Source of the DNA: Nitrospirota bacterium
GTDB lineage: Bacteria; Nitrospirota; UBA9217
Assembly: GCA_020052615.1 (NCBI GenBank)
Contig: JAGVOT010000134.1
Coordinates: 1-64,000, forward strand
DNA length: 64,000 bases
Direction: 5' to 3'
Shown here: positions 7,980 to 15,164 of the stretch, piece after piece
How the letters are laid out: each line of letters starts with the position of its first letter
Numbering within the stretch: position 1 is the stretch's first letter
Notes under the pieces: generated by a model
The model's input: the letters and a program-made list of their open reading frames with translations, nothing else
What the model was told of the DNA's origin: nothing
Database searches by the model: none
Position numbers and translations under genes: made by a program

Positions 7980-8807
7980 ATGATCCGTCAACCGGCTGTC
8001 GCAGGATATTTCTACCAGGGCTCCCGGTCGGCCTTGAAGGACCAGGTGGAGCGATTCGTTGAGCCCGAGGCGAAGAAAATCAGGGCGCTCGGCATCGTTT
8101 CCCCTCACGCAGGTCTCATTTACTCGGGGCCTGTAGCCGGCGCTGTCTATTCACGCATCGAACTGCCCGGTACCATCGTGCTCATAGGACCCAACCACAC
8201 CGGCCTGGGAGCGCCGGTGTCGCTCATGACGAACGGCAGCTGGGAGACACCGCTCGGCGTCGTCCGGATAAACGAGGACCTTGCCGCTGCGATCCTTTCG
8301 AGATCCGGCCGGATCAGCGAGGACTCGGTGGCCCATCTCCGCGAGCATTCGCTGGAGGTCCAGCTTCCCTTCATCCAATACCTGAGAAGCGAATTTACGA
8401 TCGTTCCCATCCAGATGATGGACACGCGGCTCGAGACCTGCATGGAACTGGGCAACGCCATAGCACAAGCAATTGCGGAGTGCGAAGTGCGGAGTGCGGA
8501 GTATAAAGCAGGGGGAACATTGATCGTGGCAAGCTCGGACATGAGCCACTATGTCCCGGCCGCGACCGCGAAGAAGAAGGACCAGGCGGCCATCAAGCGC
8601 ATCCTTGAACTGGACGCCCAGGGGCTTTACTACACGGTCCGCGACGAGAACATCAGCATGTGCGGTTTCGGGCCAGCCGTGGCCATGCTCGCGGCCTGCA
8701 AGGTCCTCGGGGCGACAAAGGCGGAGCTCGTCAAGTACGCGAACTCCGGAGACGTGAGCGGTGACTATGACCAGGTCGTGGGATACGCCGGGATCGTGGT
8801 GTCGTGA
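7980..8807 (+). CDS. amrB: MEMO1 family protein (AmmeMemoRadiSam system protein B-like)
   Basis: The 275-residue product carries the family signatures: IRQPAVAGYFYQG at the N-terminus, SPHAGLIYSGPVAG (~residues 41-54), LIGPNHTG, EHSLEVQLPFIQYL and SSDMSHY. MEMO proteins share the extradiol-dioxygenase-like fold with a His-lined pocket. In bacteria they often accompany a radical SAM protein and an AMMECR1 protein, but neither is in this window. The stretch QAIAECEVRSAEYKAGG (~residues 161-177) is encoded by a copy of the dispersed TGCGGAGTGCGAAGTGCGGA repeat (8473-8503), an in-frame insertion between conserved blocks. Confidence 0.85.
   Translation: MIRQPAVAGYFYQGSRSALKDQVERFVEPEAKKIRALGIVSPHAGLIYSGPVAGAVYSRIELPGTIVLIGPNHTGLGAPVSLMTNGSWETPLGVVRINEDLAAAILSRSGRISEDSVAHLREHSLEVQLPFIQYLRSEFTIVPIQMMDTRLETCMELGNAIAQAIAECEVRSAEYKAGGTLIVASSDMSHYVPAATAKKKDQAAIKRILELDAQGLYYTVRDENISMCGFGPAVAMLAACKVLGATKAELVKYANSGDVSGDYDQVVGYAGIVVS
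8473..8503. repeat. GTGCGGAGTGCGAAG-type repeat inside amrB
   Basis: The string TGCGGAGTGCGAAGTGCGGA continues with another GTGCGGAGT unit and remains in frame with the gene. Other copies lie at the lptE start (27796-27824) and at 63313-63342. Confidence 0.7.
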
Positions 8808-8855
8808 TGGCCTTTGTGAAACGCTTTCGACCGTGACATCGAAAAACTCTTTTTT

Positions 8856-8927
8856 GACAGGATAACAGGATTGACAGGATATTCAGGATGAGATCCTTTT
8901 TATCGGAATTTATCCAGTTATCCTGTC
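8856..8927. repeat. Inverted repeat with GACAGGAT arms
   Basis: The arms GACAGGATAACAGGAT (8856-8871) and ATCCAGTTATCCTGTC (8912-8927) pair at 15 of 16 positions. The inner part repeats TTGACAGGATATTCAGGAT. A shorter relative (TTGACAGGATTACATGAT) is near 25111 upstream of leuS. Confidence 0.65.
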
Positions 8928-8971
8928 GAAGATTTGTGCTCTTGTTTGTTCGATTATAGTTTGATGACAAT

Positions 8972-10351
8972 ATGTCCGAACGCTACGATGTGATAATCGT
9001 CGGCACCGGTCCCGCGGGCATCTTCTCCGCGCTGGAACTGGCGAGACAGCGGGGGCTTAAGGTGCTGATGCTCGAAAAAGGCGGGGATATCCAATCCCGC
9101 TCCTGTCCGATGAAGGACGCGGACGTTCCCTGCGTCCAGTGCGAGCTCTGCGGCATCCTCTGCGGGTGGGGCGGGGCAGGGGCGTACAGTGACGGCAAAT
9201 TGACGCTTACCTCCGAGGTGGGTGGCTGGCTCAACGAATATCTGCCGCAGGAGGCCCTGGACCGGCTCATTGCCCATGTCGATGCGGTGTACCGCCGGTT
9301 CGGCGCCGTGCAGGAGGTCCACGGCGAGGACCTTGATGCCGTGAAGAGGCTTCAAAAGAAAGCGGCGGGATACGACCTTGCGCTCATCCCGGCACGCATC
9401 AGGCATATCGGCACGGACCTGTGCAGAGAGGTGCTCAAGAACATCTATGAACAGCTTCGCCGGAACGTCACGATACGTTTCGATACGGCTGTGTCCCGGG
9501 TGAACGTTCAACAGGGCGTGGTGACCGGTGTGGCTGCGCAGGACGGAAAGGAGTATCAGGCGCCCGTCGTGATCGCCGCGGTCGGGAGGGAGGGTTCCCC
9601 CTGGCTGTCGGGGGAGGCAAAACGGCTGGGATTGTCACTCCAGAACAACCCGGTGGACATCGGCGTCCGCGTCGAACTGCCCGCATCTATCATGAAGGAC
9701 ATCACGGACGTCGCCTATGAAGCGAAATACGTCTATCACACAAAACGGTTCCACGACCGCATCAGGACCTTCTGCATGAATCCCTATGGAGAGGTGGTGC
9801 AGGAGCGCAGCGACCACATATTCAGCGTCAACGGCCACAGTTATCAGGACAAGAGGACGATGAATACCAATTTCGCGCTCCTGGTCAGCACGGATTTTAC
9901 CCAGCCGTTCCATGAACCCATTACCTACGGGAAGTACATTGCCGGCCTGGCGAACCTGCTGGGCAGCGGAGTCATCGTCCAGCGGTTAGGCGACCTCAAG
10001 ATGGGCAGACGTTCAACGCCCGAGCGCATCGCCGAGGGTTCGGTCAAGCCGACGCTCGAGGGTGCCACGCCCGGGGACCTGAGCTTCGCGCTCCCGTTCC
10101 GCCATCTCACGGCGATCCTGGAGATGCTCGAGGTGCTGGACAACGTGGCGCCGGGCGTCAACTCCGGCGACACGCTGCTGTACGGCGTGGAGGTGAAGTA
10201 TTATTCCATGCGGCTGAAGCTTACGCAGAACCTTGAAACGGAGATCAGGAACCTCTACGCCGTCGGAGACGGCGCGGGCGTCACGCGGGGGCTGATCCAG
10301 GCTTCCATTTCAGGCGTTGTCGCGGCGAGGGAGATACTAAAAAGACAGTAA
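8972..10351 (+). CDS. FAD-dependent dehydrogenase (COG2509-like)
   Basis: The 459-residue flavoprotein starts with a Rossmann FAD motif, YDVIIVGTGPAGIFSALELA, and an acidic MLEKGG strand end. A cysteine-rich segment follows (CPMKDADVPCVQCELCGILC, ~46-65), then GWGGAGAYSDGKLTL. This resembles the uncharacterised FAD-dependent dehydrogenases of COG2509. The C-terminus has the second FAD contact (NLYAVGDGAGVTRGLIQAS). The cysteine motif may bind a metal or act in redox chemistry, but its role is not established. ATG 8972 lacks a strong Shine-Dalgarno. The repeat-filled gap before it suggests separate transcription. Substrate unknown. Confidence 0.85.
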   Translation: MSERYDVIIVGTGPAGIFSALELARQRGLKVLMLEKGGDIQSRSCPMKDADVPCVQCELCGILCGWGGAGAYSDGKLTLTSEVGGWLNEYLPQEALDRLIAHVDAVYRRFGAVQEVHGEDLDAVKRLQKKAAGYDLALIPARIRHIGTDLCREVLKNIYEQLRRNVTIRFDTAVSRVNVQQGVVTGVAAQDGKEYQAPVVIAAVGREGSPWLSGEAKRLGLSLQNNPVDIGVRVELPASIMKDITDVAYEAKYVYHTKRFHDRIRTFCMNPYGEVVQERSDHIFSVNGHSYQDKRTMNTNFALLVSTDFTQPFHEPITYGKYIAGLANLLGSGVIVQRLGDLKMGRRSTPERIAEGSVKPTLEGATPGDLSFALPFRHLTAILEMLEVLDNVAPGVNSGDTLLYGVEVKYYSMRLKLTQNLETEIRNLYAVGDGAGVTRGLIQASISGVVAAREILKRQ

Positions 10352-10861
10352 AGAGCAGCCTGGAGACAGTATCCAGGAGGCAGGAGAAAACCATCTCATT
10401 TTCATCGTTGTGTGAGCTCGTCGCCTGGGGAAGGCTGTGACAGATGCGCTCTTTGCCCTTGGTCCAGGAAAAGATCGCATCGAATACATCATCGTAAGGC
10501 ATGGAAGGACCCTGGATGATGACTCTTGTCTGCGTGGATTCAATGTCCGTCAGCAGGGTGAAGTATCCCCCTTCCGGCATTTTCCCGGTTGCTTCCTTGT
10601 CCATCTGCAGGACCATTTCGCCCGTCTTCCCGCCGGTCTTCCTTGCGATTGTACGGTACGGGATGGAACGTTCAGATACTTGTCCGAGCGCGATCTGATG
10701 TCGCCGCACACATTGGCAAAGGGGCGATCCACCTCCTGCGTCTCGACCTTGGTAAGCGCAGGACCACCCTTGAATCCGTCGCGGAACTTACTCACCGTCC
10801 GGGGAGGGGCAACGCAGCCGAAGACAAGTCTGGATGTCAACAGTGTAAGCAGTGCTCTCAT
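10281..10861 (-). pseudogene. Frameshifted lipoprotein gene, unknown family
   Basis: Reading the minus strand from ATG 10861 gives a lipoprotein signal ending in LVFGC, followed by RDGFKGGPALTKVETQEVDR, CGDIRSRSDKYLNV. The frame then degenerates. In the next frame the coding quality resumes at SIPYRTIARKTGGKTGEMV and continues through YFTLLTDIES to MPYDDVFDAIFSWTKGKE. The best explanation is a single-base loss near 10640-10670, either a real mutation or a sequencing error. The 3' end is uncertain: the second frame runs 71 bases into the end of the convergent flavoprotein gene, so another frame change is possible. Neither half matches a family I recognise. Confidence 0.45.
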
Positions 10862-11011
10862 GGGGTCTCCCTGGATCTTGGAACGATCTTTTTCGTACAG
10901 CGTAATTGCCGCGCTCCCCTCGGGCGCCTGCAATGACAGCGTAACAAGAACAACCTGCGCCTTTTCCCTGACCCGGACAAGCCGGAACTGAAAGCAAAAC
11001 ATAAAGGCATC

Positions 11012-11104
11012 TCTCGCAAAGCTCGCAAAGAACGCCAAGAAAAGCAGGCGCGGCTTTGCTAAAGCTTTGGACTTTCTTTGCGACCTTTGCGTGCTTTGCG
11101 AGAA
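11012..11104. repeat. Long inverted repeat of CTCGCAAAG units
   Basis: The left arm TCTCGCAAAGCTCGCAAAG (from 11012) and the right arm CTTTGCGTGCTTTGCGAGA (ending 11102) form a near-perfect stem of about 33 bases with a 27-base loop. It lies downstream of the DJ-1 gene, which ends at 11147 on the minus strand, and could fold in its transcript. It looks like a non-autonomous palindromic element. Confidence 0.65.
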
Positions 11105-11146
11105 ATATTCTTGCCATTTTGGGTAGATTTTTTGATTCGTAACTTG

Positions 11147-11683
11147 CTAAATACCGGACAATACTTCAACGAGCTTTTCCCCGAACTGCTTCGCAGCTTC
11201 CGGGCCTACGGCGGTCACCACCGTGCCGTCAACGATCACTGGTTCACCTGTCACTATCGCGCCATGAGACTTGAGGATAGCCACGGAAGAGGGGAAGGCA
11301 GTCGCTTTTTTCCCTTTCAGCAGACCGGCGTTCGCCAGCGTCGCCGGAGCGATGCAAATCGCCGAGGTGAGCTTGCCGTGTTCGAAAAAGCTGCGCGCGA
11401 GCGTGTGCGCGACGGGATCGTCGAAATATTCCTTCGCCCCGCCTCCGCCGACGAAGACGATGCCGTCAAAGTCCGCTTCCTTCACATTCCCGATCAGCAC
11501 ATCGGGTTTCACCTTGAGCCCAAGCATTCCTTCGGACAGGTTCAGTGACGACGAGGCAACGGTTATGACCGCGCCGGCGTCTTCCAGGGCCTTCCTGGGT
11601 TCGAGATATTCCTCGTCACGGAACTTGCTCTTCGCAATGGCCATTAAGATCCTTTTACCGGACAGGCTTTTCATAGGCATCAT
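11147..11683 (-). CDS. DJ-1/PfpI family protein
   Basis: The 178-residue product has a flavodoxin-like start (GKRILMAIAKSKFRDEEYLE) and VKEADFDGIVFVGGGGAKEY. The nucleophile elbow AICIAPATLANAGLLKGKKAT places Cys at ~residue 110. These are features of the DJ-1/ThiJ/PfpI superfamily, whose members include deglycases, chaperones and amidases; the exact activity cannot be told from sequence. On the minus strand AAAGGGATG lies directly before ATG 11683, so the second or third Met (MMPM) may be the true start. It stands alone, between the palindromic repeat and the divergent NosL operon. Confidence 0.85.
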   Translation of the reverse strand: MMPMKSLSGKRILMAIAKSKFRDEEYLEPRKALEDAGAVITVASSSLNLSEGMLGLKVKPDVLIGNVKEADFDGIVFVGGGGAKEYFDDPVAHTLARSFFEHGKLTSAICIAPATLANAGLLKGKKATAFPSSVAILKSHGAIVTGEPVIVDGTVVTAVGPEAAKQFGEKLVEVLSGI

Positions 11684-11762
11684 CCCTTTCTGGCAGACAT
11701 GTTGCTTTTAATAAAGCTATCAGAGATATGGCTCAAAATCAAGTCCTGTCGATCACCGACAT

Positions 11763-11805
11763 TTGCACCAGTCGTGTCTTTATGCTATCATAGCGTCATT
11801 GACGC
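11763..11805 (+). promoter_or_regulatory. Promoter and dyad at the head of the NosL/ABC operon
   Basis: TTGCAC (11763-11768), a 17-base spacer and TGC-TATCAT (extended -10, 11783-11791) precede a perfect dyad GCGTCA-T-TGACGC at 11793-11805. The dyad would sit at the transcription start, a place where a repressor could act. Identity of any regulator is unknown. Confidence 0.5.
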
Positions 11806-11867
11806 GAGGGATGGACACAGCAGATGCCAATGGGGAGGAATATTCTCATCACAAGGAGGAAGGGGTC

Positions 11868-12380
11868 ATGAAGAAAGCAGGGATAGTCCTATTGGTGGTG
11901 CTGTTTGCCGCAACGCTGACGGTGTTTGCCCAGGGTGACGACATCAATCGGTTCCCGTCGTGCAAGTATTGCGGAATGGACCGGGAGAAGTTCGGCCACA
12001 GCAGGATGCTCATCGAGTACGATGACGGTACGTCCGTGGGGACCTGCAGCATCCACTGCGTTGCCGTTGACCTTGCGCTGAACATCGACAAGACGCCGAA
12101 AGCGCTGATGGTCGGCGATGCCCGGACGAAAAAGCTCGTTGACGCCGAGAAAGCAACGTGGGTAGTCGGCGGGAACAAGCCCGGTGTTATGACCAAGCGC
12201 GCCAAGTGGGCCTTTGAAACGAAGGAAGATGCCGAGAAATTCGTCAAGGAGAACGGCGGGGCTCTTTCGTCCTTCGATGAGTCGATCAAAATGGCCTACG
12301 AGGACATGTACCAGGATACGAAAATGATCCGTGAAAAAAGGAAGATGAAGAAGATGGGCATGGAGCATATGCACAAGTAA
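11868..12380 (+). CDS. NosL family copper-binding protein (first copy)
   Basis: The start at ATG 11868 is supported by AAGGAGGA at 11853-11860 and gives a 170-residue exported protein. Its cleavable signal (IVLLVVLFAATLTVFAQG) precedes a NosL-type metal motif, SCKYCGMDREKFGHSRM, then DDGTSVGTCSIHCVAVD. NosL proteins bind Cu(I) and help assemble nitrous-oxide reductase. No nosZ lies in this window. The C-terminus is rich in Lys, Met and His (KRKMKKMGMEHMHK), which could also bind copper. It heads a run with a second NosL and an ABC exporter. A general copper-delivery role is inferred. Confidence 0.8.
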   Translation: MKKAGIVLLVVLFAATLTVFAQGDDINRFPSCKYCGMDREKFGHSRMLIEYDDGTSVGTCSIHCVAVDLALNIDKTPKALMVGDARTKKLVDAEKATWVVGGNKPGVMTKRAKWAFETKEDAEKFVKENGGALSSFDESIKMAYEDMYQDTKMIREKRKMKKMGMEHMHK

Positions 12381-12423
12381 GGATGTGCACGCTGTTGAAA
12401 AAATGCTTTTTCGCCCTCTTTTC

Positions 12424-12493
12424 CGTCATTCCCGCGCATGCGGAAAACCGGATTTTCAGCAGGTTGTTTAATGCATTCCAGGGGAGAATGACG
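12424..12493. repeat. Palindromic repeat overlapping the nosL2 start
   Basis: CGTCATTCCC (12424-12433) and GGGGAGAATGACG (12481-12493) are terminal inverted arms of the common CGTCATTCCCGCG-type palindrome, here with a degenerate middle. The right arm contains both the Shine-Dalgarno (GGGGAG) and the ATG of the next gene. Confidence 0.65.
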
Positions 12494-12970
12494 GTGAGGC
12501 AGATAACGGTCATCGCGGCGGTGGTCTGGGTCCTGAGCTTCAACCATGCAGGCGCCGCGGAAACAAAATTCACCAAGCCCGCGGACCGGGACAAGTGCCC
12601 GGTCTGCGGGATGTTCGTCGCCAAGTATCCCGACTGGATCGCCGAGGTCGTGTTCAAGGACGGATCATACGCTGTATTCGACGGGCCCAAGGACCTGTTC
12701 AAGTTCATCATTGACCTGAAGCGCTATGCCCCGGGAAAGGGGCAGCAGGACATTGACGCGGTCTTCGTAAGCGATTATTATGCGGTCAGGCCGGTCGACG
12801 GCCGCAAGGCGTTCTATGTGCTCGGGAGCGATGTTTACGGCCCGATGGGGCGTGAACTGGTTCCCTTCGAGAACGAGGCCGATGCGCGTGAGTTCATGAA
12901 GGACCACCGCGGCAGGAAGATACTCCGGTTCGATGATATCTCTTCCGACATCCTGAAACCACTCGATTAG
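12488..12970 (+). CDS. NosL family copper-binding protein (second copy)
   Basis: Start ATG 12488 is chosen because GGGGAG lies just upstream and the product then begins with a normal signal peptide (TVIAAVVWVLSFNHAGA). The longer open frame from 12383 only translates the repeat. The mature part has CPVCGMFVAKYPDWIAEVVF (~residues 38-57), the C-x2-C-G-M motif of NosL, and later FDGPKDLFKFIIDL and YYAVRPVDGRKAFYVLGSD, as in family members. It is probably periplasmic, with Cu(I) bound by Cys and Met. It differs clearly from the first NosL, so it is not a recent duplication. Confidence 0.8.
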   Translation: MTVRQITVIAAVVWVLSFNHAGAAETKFTKPADRDKCPVCGMFVAKYPDWIAEVVFKDGSYAVFDGPKDLFKFIIDLKRYAPGKGQQDIDAVFVSDYYAVRPVDGRKAFYVLGSDVYGPMGRELVPFENEADAREFMKDHRGRKILRFDDISSDILKPLD

Positions 12971-13054
12971 ACTGACTTGGTCTCTTGAGGACCTGCAAAG
13001 GAAACGCAGCGCGCGCGGGCAGACCGGCATGCTTGCGCTCGTGCGCCGCACCGA

Positions 13055-13348
13055 ATGAGAAAATCCACCCTGTTCTTCATGTCCCTCGCCGTCCAGTCGG
13101 TCCTTTTGATCGGCGCGTTCACCCATGCAGCGTACCAGCACGGGCGCGATGCGTTTATCCTCGGGGAAACAGCCGCGCTGGTGAAGCGTCTTGAACTGAC
13201 CGATCTCTGTCTCTTTACCGAAGCCCGCTATACCCGCCATCCCACCCAGGCCGATCTTCATTCACCGTTCCAGGACCATCCGCTGTCCTTTGAGCATTTC
13301 CCCTCGGGGTCGCTGCTGGCGCTCCCGAAAGGTATCGGGGGCCGATAA
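13055..13348 (+). CDS. Small membrane-anchored protein of unknown function in NosL/ABC operon
   Basis: The 97-residue product has one N-terminal hydrophobic helix (TLFFMSLAVQSVLLIGAF) and a periplasmic region ending LCLFTEARYTRHPTQADLHS, FQDHPLSFEHFPSGS. It is rich in His (several DH/EH pairs) and has one Cys, compatible with but not proving metal binding. The stop is two bases before the permease ATG, so it is part of the operon. I do not recognise a named family. The start (ATG 13055 or 13079) has no clear Shine-Dalgarno. Confidence 0.65.
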   Translation: MRKSTLFFMSLAVQSVLLIGAFTHAAYQHGRDAFILGETAALVKRLELTDLCLFTEARYTRHPTQADLHSPFQDHPLSFEHFPSGSLLALPKGIGGR

Positions 13349-13350
13349 CC

Positions 13351-14487
13351 ATGGGCAACTGGTTCGAGCGGCAGCGGAACATCATTGACTTTACCCTTTC
13401 CTCCCTGGTGCGCAGAAAAGGAAAGAATCTCGCCCTCCTGCTGGTGTACGCCCTGCTTGTTTTCCTGCTCGCGTCGGTCATGTTCTTCACCCACGCCCTC
13501 CGCAGGGAGGCTTCCTTCGTTCTTCAGGGAGCACCCGAGATCGTGGTCCAGAGGATGTCAGCGGGACGCCACGAACTGATCCCGGCACGTTACCTCGGCA
13601 TGATCAAGGGGATACGGGGCGTGAGCGGTGTGCGCGGCAGGCTCTGGGGGTATTATTTCGATCCCTTCTCGGGCGCGAACTATACGCTCATGGTCCCCGA
13701 GGCGTTTTCCCATGGTTCCGGTGATGTCATTATCGGCCAGGGGATCGCCCGGACCCGCCTGGTCGGCCCCGGCGATGTTCTGTCGTTCCAACGGTATGAC
13801 GGGACCCCGGCGATCCTGACGGTCCGGGAAGTCCTTCCCTCGGCATCCGAGTTGGTGTCGTCGGACCTGATCGTGCTCTCGGAAAATGACTTCAGGCGTT
13901 TTTTCGGCATGGCGCCGGGCCTCTACACCGACATCGTCCTGACCGTGCGGAACGCCAAGGAGGTCGCCACGGTCGCAGGGAAGGTCCAGAAGCTCCTGCC
14001 CGACACCCGGCCTATCCTGAAAAGCGAGATCCTGAGGACCTACGACACCATCTTCGACTGGCGCAGCGGCATCATCGTGGTCATCCTGTCCTCGGCGGTG
14101 CTGGCCTTCATTATCTTCGCCTGGGACAAGGCCTCGGGCCTTTCGGCCGAGGAGCGGAAGGAAATAGGAATTCTGAAGGCCATCGGGTGGGAGACCTCCG
14201 ATGTCCTTCTGATGAAGTTCTGGGAGGGGGCGGCCGTGTCCCTGACCGCTTTCCTGGCGGGCGTCCTGCTTGCCTACGTACATGTATTCTTCACGCCAGT
14301 GATGCTCTTCGAGCCGGTGCTCAAGGGATGGTCCACGCTCTACCCCTCGTTCAAGCTCGTCCCGTTCATCAACCCCTACCAGGTCGCGACGCTGTTCTTC
14401 CTCACCGTGGTCCCGTACACGGTGGCGACCATCGTGCCTTCATGGCGCGCGGCGACCATTGATCCCGATTCGGTGATGCGGTCATGA
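13351..14487 (+). CDS. ABC transporter permease, FtsX/MacB type
   Basis: The 378-residue product has the FtsX-like layout. One helix near the N-terminus (LALLLVYALLVFLLASVMFF, ~25-44) is followed by a ~190-residue extracytoplasmic domain and three C-terminal helices (IIVVILSSAVLAFIIFAW, then AVSLTAFLAGVLLAYV and TLFFLTVVPYTVATIVP). The conserved end PSWRAATIDPDSVMR is present. It overlaps the ATPase gene by four bases. MacB/LolCE-type systems couple cytoplasmic ATP hydrolysis to events in the periplasm or outer membrane rather than moving solutes across the inner membrane. Here the NosL neighbours suggest a copper-protein or assembly role. Confidence 0.88.
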   Translation: MGNWFERQRNIIDFTLSSLVRRKGKNLALLLVYALLVFLLASVMFFTHALRREASFVLQGAPEIVVQRMSAGRHELIPARYLGMIKGIRGVSGVRGRLWGYYFDPFSGANYTLMVPEAFSHGSGDVIIGQGIARTRLVGPGDVLSFQRYDGTPAILTVREVLPSASELVSSDLIVLSENDFRRFFGMAPGLYTDIVLTVRNAKEVATVAGKVQKLLPDTRPILKSEILRTYDTIFDWRSGIIVVILSSAVLAFIIFAWDKASGLSAEERKEIGILKAIGWETSDVLLMKFWEGAAVSLTAFLAGVLLAYVHVFFTPVMLFEPVLKGWSTLYPSFKLVPFINPYQVATLFFLTVVPYTVATIVPSWRAATIDPDSVMRS

Positions 14488-15164
14488 TCGAGCTCAGGGA
14501 CATACGGAAGGTCTTCAACGAGGGGAAGCCCCATGCGCTTACGGCGGTTGACGGCGTAAGCCTCGTACTCGATGCCCGCGCCGTGACCGTCCTGCAGGGG
14601 CCGAGCGGTTCGGGCAAGACGACGCTTCTCTCCCTGGTGGGATGCATGGCGCGGCCCACCGAGGGGAGGATCCTTCTGGGGGACCGTGAGATCACCAGCC
14701 TGCCGGAGCGGTTCCTGACGGATGTTCGGCGCCGGACCTTCGGGTTCATCTTCCAGCAGTTCAACCTGGTCAAAGGGATCTCCGCCCTGGAAAACGTCAT
14801 GCTTCCCGCGTACCCGCTGGGCGAGCACCATGCCTCACTGAAGAAACGGGCGCGGGCGCTCCTCGATCTGTTCGGCATACTGCCCCGCGAGTCATCGAAA
14901 GCCGAGTGGCTTTCCGGCGGCGAGGCCCAGCGCACTGCCATCTGCCGGGCGCTGATCAACGACCCGCAGATCATCATTGCCGACGAGCCGACCGCCCATC
15001 TTGATACGAAACTCTCGCGCGAGTTCATGGACATCGTCGGGCGGTTCAAGGCGGAGCAGAAGACCGTGATCATCGCGAGCCACGATCCGCTGGTCTATGG
15101 ATCACCGGTGGTGGACCGGGTCATCACGATGCGTGACGGAAAGATCGAGGCCGCAGGCCGATGA
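14484..15164 (+). CDS. ABC transporter ATP-binding protein, LolD/MacB type
   Basis: The 226-residue ATPase has Walker A GPSGSGKTTLL (~residues 38-48), Q-loop FQQFNLV, signature LSGGEAQRTAICRAL (~138-152), Walker B IIIADEPTAHLD and the H-loop ASHD. Its length and sequence fit the LolD/MacB/FtsE class that pairs with FtsX-like permeases. It overlaps both neighbours by four bases (ATGA junctions), so stoichiometric production with the permease and the following membrane protein is likely. Confidence 0.93.
   Translation: MIELRDIRKVFNEGKPHALTAVDGVSLVLDARAVTVLQGPSGSGKTTLLSLVGCMARPTEGRILLGDREITSLPERFLTDVRRRTFGFIFQQFNLVKGISALENVMLPAYPLGEHHASLKKRARALLDLFGILPRESSKAEWLSGGEAQRTAICRALINDPQIIIADEPTAHLDTKLSREFMDIVGRFKAEQKTVIIASHDPLVYGSPVVDRVITMRDGKIEAAGR

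Noticed and set aside
10437-10991. Plus-strand open frame opposite the frameshifted lipoprotein
   Set aside because: The minus-strand reading gives a lipobox and coherent secreted-protein sequence, while the plus-strand frame is featureless.
12383-12487. N-terminal extension of the second NosL
   Set aside because: It translates a known type of palindromic repeat, has no Shine-Dalgarno, and would displace the signal peptide from the N-terminus.
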